DNA of 64,000 bases from Nostoc favosum CHAB5714 (lineage in GTDB: Bacteria; Cyanobacteriota; Cyanobacteriia; Cyanobacteriales; Nostocaceae). Below, one piece after another: positions 18,818-26,531 of the stretch. How positions within the stretch are numbered: position 1 is the stretch's first letter; each line of letters starts with the position of its first letter. The translations under genes and the position numbers were made by a program. The DNA lies in contig NZ_JAIVFQ010000002.1 in assembly GCF_020829495.1 (NCBI RefSeq), positions 62,001-126,000 of the forward strand. Direction: 5' to 3'. A model generated the notes under the pieces. That model did no database searches. It was not told the origin of the DNA and saw nothing but the letters and a program-made list of their open reading frames with translations.

Positions 18818-19009
18818 ATGAAATTAGTTCGTTTTCTTTTAGGTTTGTTAGTGCCTCCTTTAGGCGTTTTCCTGACAGTTGGAGTTGGCCCAACCTTGTT
18901 TATTAACATCTTGCTCACAGTTCTAGGTTGGCTACCCGGTAGTATTCATGCAATTTGGGTTATTGCCAAGCATGATGAACAACTGAATAGAGAAGGAAAT
19001 ATTTACTAA
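18818..19009 (+). CDS. YqaE/Pmp3-family small membrane protein
   Basis: A 63-residue proteolipid with two membrane helices (VRFLLGLLVPPLGVFLTVGV and LFINILLTVLGWLPGSIHAI) and the family hallmark PPLGVFL…N…LGWLPGSIHA. In plants and yeast (RCI2/Pmp3) these proteins affect membrane potential and salt or cold tolerance; the bacterial role is not established. The neighbour on the same strand is another small membrane protein, which hints at an envelope-stress pair. Confidence 0.9.
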   Translation: MKLVRFLLGLLVPPLGVFLTVGVGPTLFINILLTVLGWLPGSIHAIWVIAKHDEQLNREGNIY

Positions 19010-19166
19010 TACGCAAGATTAATTTTAGAGAATCTTAAGTAGGGTGCGTTATGGCTAAAGCCGTAACGTACCATTTTAGTTTCTACTAGAATTAGAAGAT
19101 AGTTATAAGACCTAACCCCCTAACCCCCTTCCCGAAGCGGGAAGGGGGAAGAATTCAAATTCAAAG

Positions 19167-19474
19167 CCTCTCTCCTTTTAGGCTACGGTGTACACACAAG
19201 TCTCGTCGCAGCCATATCTTTATTAATAAATCTCGCACTGCGTTTCTATCCCGCCTCGGAATTCATTCCGAGTCTCATAGCTGAAGTCCAATTAAGTGGA
19301 CTAAATTGATTATTCAGTCCACAAAGCGTGGACTTCAGCTATTAGCCCTGAACTTTAGTTCTGGGCGGGATGTCAGTGAGTGTGATAGTTTAACTCTGAC
19401 AAAAATGTGGCTAAAAGAGTTGAAACCTATGTGGACAGCACTTGTGTGTACACCGTAGCCTAAAAGGAGAGAGG
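19167..19474. repeat. 308-bp foldback element with perfect 35-bp terminal inverted repeats
   Basis: The termini 19167-19201 (starting CCTCTCTCCTTTTAGGCTAC) and 19440-19474 are exact reverse complements over 35 bp. Nested inverted repeats fill the inside: ATCCCGCC with GGCGGGAT, CTCGGAAT with ATTCCGAG, and AGCTGAAGTCCA with TGGACTTCAGCT. No ORF is present. Half of the same element, inverted, lies at 63566-63691. Just before it are typical CCCCTAACCCC spacer repeats. Confidence 0.85.
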
Positions 19475-19711
19475 TTTGGAAGAGAGGTTATAATTGTACC
19501 TTACTAGGTCAAGAACCGCTATAACGTAAGTCCTACGATTATGCAATTTAGATATTTTTCAGCCTATCAAGCGGTGGGTTGTACCAAACGCTAATGCACC
19601 CTAAGAAAGCTAAGTTTCTAATAATTATACAAATACGTTGATAGGACACGGCAATGCCGTGTCCCTACGAAATTCTATATGTACCAGGATTTTTGTGAAC
19701 AGCAGTCTAGT

Positions 19712-20512
19712 CTATTTATGAATAGTATCCCGCTCTTTATTGGCAGGTTCCTTATCTTTGAATAAGTCAGCCGCCGTTAAGAGTAACTCTCTCAACGTTT
19801 GTTTGATTTGGCGCTCTTTTCTTGCTAGAGATGTACCAGCTTCACCCAGTTTATCTTCAAGCTGCGATCGCTTCTGTTCTACCTGCACAGCCATAGATTC
19901 TGCTTGAGGACGAGCTTTATCGTACCAGTGTTTAGCCTCGTCTAGATAATCCTGAACCTCCATATTACGTCCGCCATAGCGTGCAGCTAAGTTAGCTCGG
20001 ACAATCGCTAGCTGCGCTTGCAGTTGGGCGTAACGTTTCTTTAACAATCCTGCTTCTTCACTATCTTTAAGAGCATTGATAGCAGAATCAATTGCAGTTT
20101 TAGTACTAGCAGGTTTTTCCTTACCCGTCTCTTCAATTTCTGCCAAAATTACATCAACCTCTTGCTGGAGTTGTTCTTCTTCACCATCTAGTTGAGCCTG
20201 TAGCCGTTTTATATCTGTCTGAGTTTTAGCAATGCTTTCGTGTCTTTTGCTATTAATCCCTTCCAGCGCTCCTTCAATGGAAGCTGTCACTTCATCTTTA
20301 AGTTCGCCACCTTTTTCTTGGAAGTTTTCAATTACAGCAGAAACGGCATCTTTAACAAGATTACGAAGTTCACTAGAGCCTTGCTTAAACTCAGAACCTA
20401 CTTGAGAAACTGCGGATTTCACAATTTCCCGAATCCGCTCAGTTCTTAATTGCCCAGTTTCTTTAGCTTGTTGCAGGTCTGCTTGAATTTGTTGTTTGAT
20501 ATTGTTAGGCAT
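19712..20512 (-). CDS. Coiled-coil protein of unknown function
   Basis: A 266-residue, highly charged, almost wholly helical protein with no signal peptide or membrane helix. The N-terminal half has apolipoprotein/LEA-like 11-mer periodicity (REIVKSAVSQVGSEFKQG, LRNLVKDAVSAVIENFQEKG, LKDEVTASIEGALEGINSK). The middle (TDIKRLQAQLDGEEEQLQQE) and the C-terminus are heptad coiled coil. Such proteins are sometimes labelled histidine kinase by mistake; no kinase motif is present. I start it at the ATG at 20512 (MPNNIKQQI), because the TTG six bases earlier has no ribosome-binding site. The function is unknown; a protective or scaffolding role is possible. Confidence 0.75.
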   Translation of the reverse strand: MPNNIKQQIQADLQQAKETGQLRTERIREIVKSAVSQVGSEFKQGSSELRNLVKDAVSAVIENFQEKGGELKDEVTASIEGALEGINSKRHESIAKTQTDIKRLQAQLDGEEEQLQQEVDVILAEIEETGKEKPASTKTAIDSAINALKDSEEAGLLKKRYAQLQAQLAIVRANLAARYGGRNMEVQDYLDEAKHWYDKARPQAESMAVQVEQKRSQLEDKLGEAGTSLARKERQIKQTLRELLLTAADLFKDKEPANKERDTIHK

Positions 20513-20700
20513 TTTCAACTCTTAGGGTTTAACTATTTTGGATAATATTTTCTAGACATGTTCCCATACCCACATTATGGCGTAGTCTGATAAAGCTCGG
20601 CACTTCCTTTAGATAGAAAATAATAACCCTTAAGAGGTGATGTGTAGCATGTTGCCCATTCATGAGATGATTAATTGTTGGTAGTAATTGAGATGAAAAT

Positions 20701-20925
20701 ATGTGGCGAGTAAATATTACTTGTTCAGCCGATGCCTGGAAGCTCTATGGTACTGAATTTAAAGCGATCGCAGAAAAATATCAAGGTGAATTGATTGGTT
20801 CCAAAAAAATGCCAGATGGGACTCGCATCATGTCTTATAAAATTGAAGATGTTAGCGATGCCGAAGCCTTTCAAGAAGATTGTGCAAATTTTGCTGGATT
20901 TACAACTGACTTTGAATCCTTGTAG
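20701..20925 (+). CDS. Small conserved-looking protein of unknown function
   Basis: A 74-residue soluble protein, MWRVNITCSADAWKLYGTEF, with a predicted beta-alpha-beta pattern and an acidic C-terminus. I do not recognise the family. It starts at the ATG at 20701 and ends 55 bp before the cytochrome c6-like gene on the same strand, so the two may be co-transcribed. It is divergent from the coiled-coil gene. Confidence 0.65.
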   Translation: MWRVNITCSADAWKLYGTEFKAIAEKYQGELIGSKKMPDGTRIMSYKIEDVSDAEAFQEDCANFAGFTTDFESL

Positions 20926-20980
20926 TATTGGTTCTGACACTAATCTCTGCAACCAATATGTCCAAATCAGGAGAAGTTAA

Positions 20981-21316
20981 TTGAAAAGACTAGTTACATT
21001 AGTATTAGTAATGTTTTTGTTATTGATAAGCACTTTTACTTTACCTGCTAGTGCAGCAGACACAGTTAACGGTGAACAAATATTTAGTGTTCATTGTGCT
21101 GGTTGTCATATTAACGGCAGCAACATCATCAGGCGAGGTAAAAATCTCAAAAAGCAAGCGCTGAAAAAGTATGGTATGGATTCAATAGAGGCAGTTACAT
21201 CTATAGTTACCAATGGTAAAAATAATATGTCAGCCTACAAAGAACGCCTCACTGAACAGCAAATTCAAGATGTTGCTGCTTACGTTCTCCAACAAGCTGA
21301 AAAAGGCTGGCGTTAG
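20981..21316 (+). CDS. Cytochrome c6-like class I c-type cytochrome
   Basis: A 111-residue exported haem protein. A signal peptide (KRLVTLVLVMFLLLISTFTL…ASA) is cut near residue 25. The haem motif CAGCH is at 39-43 and the likely axial Met is Met83 (NNMSAYKERL). The C-terminal DVAAYVLQQAEKGW is the cytochrome c6 signature. It would carry electrons in the thylakoid lumen, as the alternative to plastocyanin, or belong to the c6B/c6C side branch; the basic VNGSNIIRRGKNLKKQALKKY segment is unlike the standard PetJ. Translation starts at TTG (20981), preceded by AGGAGAAG; no ATG would keep the signal peptide intact. Confidence 0.85.
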   Translation: MKRLVTLVLVMFLLLISTFTLPASAADTVNGEQIFSVHCAGCHINGSNIIRRGKNLKKQALKKYGMDSIEAVTSIVTNGKNNMSAYKERLTEQQIQDVAAYVLQQAEKGWR

Positions 21317-21320
21317 AAGA

Positions 21321-21377
21321 GACGCGATTAATCGCGTCTGTACAGGAGTTAGGAGTAGAGACGCGATTAATCGCGTC
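21321..21377. repeat. Two copies of the palindrome GACGCGATTAATCGCGTC
   Basis: A perfect 18-bp palindrome at 21321-21338 is repeated at 21360-21377, each followed by TGTACA. The first begins only four bases after the stop of the cytochrome gene and could act as a 3' stabilising hairpin. No T-run follows. Confidence 0.7.
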
Positions 21378-21557
21378 TGTACAAGAGTTAAGAGTTAAGA
21401 TTTAAGAGTTATTGATTATCGCTGTTATAAATGGTTCTTAAGAAGGTATAAAGCCTAAGAATGTTGTAATAAGATGTTTACTAACTAATTCTTCATTCCT
21501 CTAACTCCTCACTCCTAACTCCTCACTCCTCACTTATCACTCCTCCTAAACTGGAAA

Positions 21558-22577
21558 ATGAACTTACCCACAGCTAGCCGTCTCCAATTCACTCCCGATT
21601 TAAATATCTGCCGCATATTAAATGGGATGTGGCAAGTCTCCGGCGCACACGGACGCATTAATCCCAATGCCGCTATTGAGACTATGTTCAAATATGTAGA
21701 TGCAGGCTTTACCACTTGGGATTTAGCAGACCACTATGGCCCCGCAGAAGACTTTATTGGTGAGTTTCGCTGTCAACTAATTGACACTCGTGGGAAAGAT
21801 GCTTTATCTCAGGTGCAAGCTTTTACAAAATGGGTGCCTCGTCCTGGCAAAATGACGAAAAAACTCGTTGAAGAAAATATTGATATTTCCCTGAGACGGA
21901 TGAATGTGGAATCGTTAGATTTGATGCAATTCCACTGGTGGGAATATCAGGATAAAAATTACCTGGATGCCCTCAAATATATGGCAGAGCTTCAGACTGA
22001 GGGTAAAATTAAGCATCTAGGTTTAACTAATTTTGACACAGAAAACTTGAAGCTGATTACCGAAGCAGGTATCAAAATTGTTTCTAACCAAGTGCAATTT
22101 TCCCTTGTTGACCGCCGTCCCGAAGTTAATATGGTGCAGTTTTGTCAACAGCATGACATAAAGCTTTTTACTTACGGTACACTGTGCGGCGGTTTGTTAT
22201 CAGAAAACTATTTGGGTAAACCGGAACCGCGAGGATTTGATCTATCTACTGCCAGTTTGAAAAAATATAAAAATATGATCGATGCTTGGGGTGGTTGGCG
22301 ATTATTTCAAGAGTTGCTAGCTATCCTAAAGGAAATTGCTAATAAGCATGGGGTAAGCATTTCTAACGTAGCAGTGCGTTACATTTTAGATCAGCCAACC
22401 GTGGGCGGTGTGATAGTTGGTGCAAAACTTGGTGTATCTGAACATATAGAAGATAACGCCAAAGTATTTAATTTTAGTTTAGATGCAGACGATCGCGATC
22501 GCATCAATGCAGTATCTCGCCAATCACGCGATTTGTACCAGCTAATCGGCGATTGTGGCGACGAGTATCGGCGATAA
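21558..22577 (+). CDS. Aldo/keto reductase
   Basis: A 339-residue NAD(P)H-dependent oxidoreductase with a TIM-barrel fold. The catalytic tetrad can be placed at Asp55 and Tyr60 (DLADHYG), Lys91 (FTKW) and His126 (MQFHWW). The C-terminal half has the cofactor site (SISNVAVRYILDQPTVGGVIVGAK). The substrate is not predictable. It is preceded by spacer repeats of the CTCCTAACTCCT type and followed by a minus-strand DUF433 gene, so it is probably transcribed alone. Confidence 0.9.
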   Translation: MNLPTASRLQFTPDLNICRILNGMWQVSGAHGRINPNAAIETMFKYVDAGFTTWDLADHYGPAEDFIGEFRCQLIDTRGKDALSQVQAFTKWVPRPGKMTKKLVEENIDISLRRMNVESLDLMQFHWWEYQDKNYLDALKYMAELQTEGKIKHLGLTNFDTENLKLITEAGIKIVSNQVQFSLVDRRPEVNMVQFCQQHDIKLFTYGTLCGGLLSENYLGKPEPRGFDLSTASLKKYKNMIDAWGGWRLFQELLAILKEIANKHGVSISNVAVRYILDQPTVGGVIVGAKLGVSEHIEDNAKVFNFSLDADDRDRINAVSRQSRDLYQLIGDCGDEYRR

Positions 22578-22664
22578 TTTCGGGAAAAAGGTGATAATAC
22601 GGTGAAGCAGAGCGCAAATATCTAACGCTCATCAGAGGAAAATTTTCATTTGCTAGAAACCGCA

Positions 22665-22910
22665 TCATCCCGCCTCAGACAAAAGCGGTAGAGTGTACAA
22701 AGATTCTTCACGCATACACTCTGCCGTAAAAGCGAACACCGCTCTTAGTGCTTCTGAGGTAAGAGTAGGATAGTTTTCTAGCACTTGTTGTTCTGTCCAT
22801 CCCGCAGCAAACAAACCCAATAAGAACTCTACAGATAAACGAGTTCCTTTCACAGTCGGCTTACCCAGCAGAATTTTGGGGTCTGAATGAATGTACTGTC
22901 GCCAGTCCAT
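22665..22910 (-). CDS. DUF433 protein, antitoxin-like
   Basis: An 81-residue protein of the DUF433 family: IHSDPKILLGKPTVKGTRLSVEFLLGLFAAGWTEQQVLENYPTLT is the complete family core, a small winged/helix-turn-helix-like fold. DUF433 proteins are often paired with PIN-like (DUF5615) toxins and thought to be antitoxins. No toxin gene is found on either side here, so it is an orphan. The tandem-repeat array at 23070 starts 160 bp upstream of its start codon. Confidence 0.88.
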   Translation of the reverse strand: MDWRQYIHSDPKILLGKPTVKGTRLSVEFLLGLFAAGWTEQQVLENYPTLTSEALRAVFAFTAECMREESLYTLPLLSEAG

Positions 22911-22978
22911 AGTTTTTACTCCGACTAAGCTACAGCTATTGTTGCACAGTATGATTTGTTCGGGTTGTTGAAGGGGAA

Positions 22979-23392
22979 ATGCGATGGCGCAGAGCGATCG
23001 CCGAAGGCGATCGCGTTACTCTTAAATTAATTGGCGACAATATAACCAGCTTATGCAATCAGTCCTCTAGACTCGTTCACGAGTATCAAAGACTCGTCGG
23101 CGAGTATAAAAGACTCATTCACGAGTATCAAAGACTCGTCGGCGAGTATAAAAGACTCATTCACGAGTATAAAAGACTCGTTCACGAGTATAAAAGACTC
23201 GTCGGCGAGTATAAAAGACTCATTCACGAGTATAAAAGACTCATTCACGAGTATCAAAGACTCATTCACGAGTATCAAAGACTCGTCGGCGAGTATAAAA
23301 GACTCATTCACGAGTATCAAAGACTCGTCGGCGAGTATCAAAGACTCATCGGCTGTTTGGTAGAGTGTGTTAGCGACAGCATAAGGCAGTAA
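22979..23392 (+). CDS. Possible repeat-encoded coiled-coil ORF, doubtful
   Basis: The 21-bp array is open in this frame from an ATG at 22979 preceded by AAGGGGAA. It would give a 137-residue protein whose centre is fourteen near-identical heptads of the kind LVHEYQRLVGEYKR, an ideal coiled coil. Because 21 is a multiple of three, the array is open in several frames by default; a minus-strand frame at 23051-23398 (repeats of SLILVNE) is also open. The first codons overlap a double GCGATCGC palindrome. I regard it as more likely non-coding. Confidence 0.2.
   Translation: MRWRRAIAEGDRVTLKLIGDNITSLCNQSSRLVHEYQRLVGEYKRLIHEYQRLVGEYKRLIHEYKRLVHEYKRLVGEYKRLIHEYKRLIHEYQRLIHEYQRLVGEYKRLIHEYQRLVGEYQRLIGCLVECVSDSIRQ
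23070..23342. repeat. Thirteen 21-bp tandem units of an ACTCG…CGAGT palindrome
   Basis: Units start every 21 bp from 23070 (GACTCGTTCACGAGTATCAA plus A); a decayed fourteenth begins at 23343. Each carries a small inverted repeat, either ACTCGT-TC-ACGAGT or ACTCG-TCGG-CGAGT, and the two types partly alternate. The array lies between the DUF433 start and the 3' end of the DUF4385 gene. Confidence 0.9.
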
Positions 23393-23440
23393 AAACATCT
23401 TGGAAGGTGCTTTAAGTTCTTAACGCACCTTCCAAGGTCA

Positions 23441-23914
23441 CTAACCTACTTCATACATCTGCTTATGCTTGGCTAAAAGCTCTTGATATTTCTCATTTGT
23501 CTTTGCTTCTACCCACTTGGCCTTAAATATTGCTGCTGATTCCGCTTTAACTGCATCTACTTCATAAGGAAGAATCTCTTTTTTGGAATCTGAAGTTTCA
23601 GAATTTTTTTTATACTTCCTACCGCTTTTATGATTAGCATAACGGCGAGAGCGAGTATAGCCCATTTGGATAAACTTTCGTGCCATATCCGCGCCGACAA
23701 AATCATCTTTCTCTAAATAATCAAGAAAAATCTCGTAGATTTTTTCACTCGACTCTTTAGCAATCTCAGGAGTTTTGAACCGCCAGTAGGGAAGGATTTC
23801 TGATTTGTATGGTTCAACCAAAAGCACACCCTGCTCACCCTTGCCAACACGATAGAGTTCAGGATGTTGGCGAAAATCAATATTTTTAAAGTCTAAAGAA
23901 TAATCAAAAGCCAT
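23441..23914 (-). CDS. DUF4385 family protein
   Basis: A 157-residue soluble protein. The family signature is clear: FDYSLDFKNIDFRQHPELYR, then GEQGVLLVEPYKSEILPYWRFKTPEIA, then a basic YTRSRRYANHKSGRKY. Members are about this length in cyanobacteria, plants and some phages; the function is unknown, and the basic middle suggests nucleic-acid contact. The low-complexity KKNSETSDSKKE linker separates it from a helical tail. It is transcribed leftward from the spacer it shares with the VOC gene. Confidence 0.85.
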   Translation of the reverse strand: MAFDYSLDFKNIDFRQHPELYRVGKGEQGVLLVEPYKSEILPYWRFKTPEIAKESSEKIYEIFLDYLEKDDFVGADMARKFIQMGYTRSRRYANHKSGRKYKKNSETSDSKKEILPYEVDAVKAESAAIFKAKWVEAKTNEKYQELLAKHKQMYEVG

Positions 23915-23990
23915 GATAGATTTTTATTAGGAATAGTAAACTTTAAAAAAAAGTTCAACTTCTATCTAAGTATTGAGATTTTGTTTGATT

Positions 23991-24458
23991 ATGCTATCTA
24001 GCACCCAATCCGTGAACAGTGTCCTTGCGCCAGGAAATCTGCGTAAAGTGCATCATATTGCCCTCAACGTCCAAGATATGCAAGCTTCCCGCTACTTTTA
24101 TGGCACAATCCTGGGTTTGCATGAACTCACAGGCGACGAAGTACCCGCAACTCTAACGGAACTTGTCGCATCTGGGAAAGTAGCCAACTTCATCACCCCG
24201 GATGGGATGATTCTGGATTTATTTGGGGAACCAGAATTATCACCACCAAATCCAGACCCAGAAAAGACTTTCACCAGGGCGTACCATCTAGCCTTTGACA
24301 TCGATCCGCAGTTATTTGAGCAAGCGGTGACAGTGATCAGAGAAAATAAAATAGCGATCGCACATGGCCCAGTCACTCGTCCTACTGGTAGAGGTGTGTA
24401 TTTTTACGATCCAGATGGCTTTATGATTGAAATTCGTTGCGATCCAGAAGCTAGTTAA
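23991..24458 (+). CDS. VOC-family (glyoxalase/dioxygenase fold) protein
   Basis: A 155-residue protein with the two beta-alpha-beta-beta-beta units of the vicinal oxygen chelate fold. Likely metal ligands are the first His of VHHIALNVQD, the His of RAYHLAFDID and the Glu of YDPDGFMIEIRC. The family includes glyoxalase I, extradiol dioxygenases and resistance proteins; nothing fixes the substrate here. I start it at the ATG at 23991 (MLSSTQSVN) rather than the TTG 18 bases upstream. A small gene follows 28 bp downstream on the same strand. Confidence 0.85.
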   Translation: MLSSTQSVNSVLAPGNLRKVHHIALNVQDMQASRYFYGTILGLHELTGDEVPATLTELVASGKVANFITPDGMILDLFGEPELSPPNPDPEKTFTRAYHLAFDIDPQLFEQAVTVIRENKIAIAHGPVTRPTGRGVYFYDPDGFMIEIRCDPEAS

Positions 24459-24486
24459 CTTAAGAGTAATAACAAAAGTATCTACT

Positions 24487-24783
24487 ATGACTGCGAAAAT
24501 CACGCAAATATTTAAACTAATTGAAGACACAATCAAAAAACCGCCAATTCCACACGAACCATACAAGCAATCATTGAAAGCCTGGGCGATGTATTGTTTG
24601 CGAGACAAAGGTTTTATAGTCGTTTATGCTCAAAATGCAGATTTTGCCGTTGAAACTAAAGGCGCAGAAAAGTTATATTTCAAAGTTTCAAATAGCCCCG
24701 ATGATTTAGATAATTCTATTAGCTGGATTGTTTGGGATAGTGCAATAAAAAGCGCCAGTCTCATTCCCAAAAAAATAGACTGA
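24487..24783 (+). CDS. Hypothetical protein
   Basis: A 98-residue protein, MTAKITQIFKLIEDTIKKPP, rich in beta structure in its second half (GFIVVYAQNADFAVETKGAEKLYFKVS). This is loosely like a restriction-endonuclease-fold core (E-x-K: VETKG), which is too little for a call. I choose the ATG at 24487, since the frame upstream overlaps the VOC gene. It probably shares the VOC transcript. Confidence 0.6.
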   Translation: MTAKITQIFKLIEDTIKKPPIPHEPYKQSLKAWAMYCLRDKGFIVVYAQNADFAVETKGAEKLYFKVSNSPDDLDNSISWIVWDSAIKSASLIPKKID

Positions 24784-24848
24784 TACCAAAATATTTATCA
24801 AATGTTTTCCTGATTTTTTAACTATTCTGGCTCATGAATTCTGACTAA

Positions 24849-25538
24849 CTATCTTTCTTCCCCAGACAATTGCCGCACAAATCTTTGATGTTCTGGCGAA
24901 TTTAATCCCAACTGCAACACAGCCAATACCTGCTGCATATTGCCAGCAAGTAAATCTGACATTGACAACCACAAACCAGGAAATACTTGACTTTTGATAA
25001 TTCCATCTGCGTCCACTTCTAAGGACACGTATTCTCCTTGTTGCAGACTAAACCAATCTAATTTGTTTTCAAATATTTGCCAAACAATATATTCTTTTAC
25101 CCCATTTCGACCATAGATTTTTTTCTTGTCATGTAAATCAATAGCAACACTGCTAGCTGCTATCTCTATTACGAGTTCTGGCGCACCTTCGATGTAATCA
25201 TCATCACTAAAACGAGATTGTCCCTTAGCTGTTGGTGTGATTAATAGCACTCCATCTGGTTGCGGTTCATTGTCTCGATCTAAGCGGACTGTTGGCTCAA
25301 TTCCCAATCTCACACCAGGAGTGGCAATTTGGTAAGTCCACAACCAACCTATTAGATGACCATGTGGTTCAGCATGACTTTCAAAGCGTAATGGGGATGC
25401 CAAGTATACAACTCCTTCAATTAATTCTGCCTTTTGATGACGGGGCATTGCTTGATAGCGGCGCTCAAATTCGTAGCGAGTCAGGCGATCGCCATTCTCT
25501 AAAGGAGGAATTCGCTGCTTGAGTGATAGGTTGACCAT
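24849..25538 (-). CDS. Uma2 family (DUF820) endonuclease-fold protein
   Basis: A 229-residue PD-(D/E)xK-fold protein. The core is PDGVLLI, then GAPELVIEIAASSVAIDLHDKKKIYGRNGVKEYIVWQ, with the acidic residue of VIEI and the Lys-rich KKKIYG in the expected places. These genes are greatly expanded in filamentous cyanobacteria; their function is unknown and they are often linked with mobile DNA. A C-terminal helical extension follows the core. A second, divergent member is at 57501-58058. Confidence 0.88.
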   Translation of the reverse strand: MVNLSLKQRIPPLENGDRLTRYEFERRYQAMPRHQKAELIEGVVYLASPLRFESHAEPHGHLIGWLWTYQIATPGVRLGIEPTVRLDRDNEPQPDGVLLITPTAKGQSRFSDDDYIEGAPELVIEIAASSVAIDLHDKKKIYGRNGVKEYIVWQIFENKLDWFSLQQGEYVSLEVDADGIIKSQVFPGLWLSMSDLLAGNMQQVLAVLQLGLNSPEHQRFVRQLSGEER

Positions 25539-25617
25539 GATTTTCTGCTCTGCTAAGGAGTTTTACTTTATTATGGCTTGGTGCATATTTTTCTACAGAT
25601 TTACTAAATCACTATAT

Positions 25618-25722
25618 AGCGCTTCTGGGTTGAGTTCAATACAGACCTAACCCCCAGCCCCTTCCCTTGTAGAGAATGGGAGTAAGTATCAAAGCTTCTC
25701 TCCTTTTAGGAGAGAGGAATCG
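25618..25722. repeat. Dispersed spacer repeat (AGCGCTTCT…CTCTCTCCTTTTAGGAGAGAGG)
   Basis: An inverted copy of this block lies at about 55736-55840. Shared pieces in order are ATAGCGCTTCT, AATACAGACCTAACCCCCAG, and the perfect palindrome CTCTCTCCTAAAAGGAGAGAG (here with TTTT). It sits downstream of the secreted methyltransferase gene. Confidence 0.6.
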
Positions 25723-25730
25723 AAGTAAGT

Positions 25731-26525
25731 TCAGAGTAAACTAAAATCGCTAGAATCAGGTTTTTCAAATATTATTAAATGCTGTTGAGGTAACAAGTTT
25801 TTAGTTTCACGCCAAACCAAACCGGCAGCTTGCATTTCTTTACGGACTTGCTTTTGGGTCATCTTGTGCAGACCTTTAATCATAATAAAGGGATTTTCAC
25901 CCCGGTACTCAACCAGCACTACCCGACCACCTGGTTTAAGTGCTTTCACAATTCCTTGCATAACTTCTTGGGGATACTCAAGTTCATGATAAGCATCTAC
26001 CATCAACGCCAAATCGATACTTTCAGATGGTAAGTTTGGGTCGCTAAGGGTTGCTAAAACAGGCTCAACATTGGTGATATTTTTCTCTTTTTTGAATAAC
26101 TCAATGATTTCCAACATTTCTGGCTGAACATCTACAGCCAACACTTTACCTGCTGTTAATAGCGGCGCGATGCGAAAGCTTAAGTAGCCTGTACCAGCGC
26201 CAACATCTGCCACTACATCGTTAGCTTTTAGGTTGAGGAGGCTGACTATTTTACTTGGCTGTTCCTCTCCCTCTCGGCTTGGACGTTCTAGCCACCCAGC
26301 ACCTGTGTATCCCATGACTTTGGCAATTTCTCGCCCCATGTAATATTTGCCGATACCATTTGGACTATGGATTATCCGTTGTTCGTAAACAGCGTAGGCG
26401 TAGCCCGTCGTAGACATCGCACCAGTCGCGGCTTGTGCTGACAGAGTTGGATTCACCAGCAAGCAACTCAACATCACAACAAGAGTTACTATAAATTGTA
26501 GAAAAAAGTGTAAAAAATTTGACAT
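25731..26525 (-). CDS. Exported SAM-dependent methyltransferase-like protein
   Basis: A 264-residue class I methyltransferase preceded by a signal peptide or anchor (SNFLHFFLQFIVTLVVMLSC…LSAQA). The SAM site is VVADVGAGTGYLSFRIAPLL with the acidic VLAVDVQPEM, then DLALMVDAYHEL and LKPGGRVVLVEYR. An exported enzyme using SAM is unusual. Between signal peptide and enzyme lies a stretch, GAMSTTGYAYAV, encoded by the 29-bp dispersed repeat (26392-26420). I start it at the ATG at 26525; the start codon of the divergent gene is only six bases away. Confidence 0.82.
   Translation of the reverse strand: MSNFLHFFLQFIVTLVVMLSCLLVNPTLSAQAATGAMSTTGYAYAVYEQRIIHSPNGIGKYYMGREIAKVMGYTGAGWLERPSREGEEQPSKIVSLLNLKANDVVADVGAGTGYLSFRIAPLLTAGKVLAVDVQPEMLEIIELFKKEKNITNVEPVLATLSDPNLPSESIDLALMVDAYHELEYPQEVMQGIVKALKPGGRVVLVEYRGENPFIMIKGLHKMTQKQVRKEMQAAGLVWRETKNLLPQQHLIIFEKPDSSDFSLL
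26392..26420. repeat. 29-bp dispersed palindromic repeat inside a gene
   Basis: Same unit as 2058-2086 in reverse orientation (GCGTAGGCGTAGCCCGTCGT…CATCGC). It is translated as part of the exported methyltransferase, right after the signal peptide. Confidence 0.75.
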
Positions 26526-26531
26526 TTGGTT

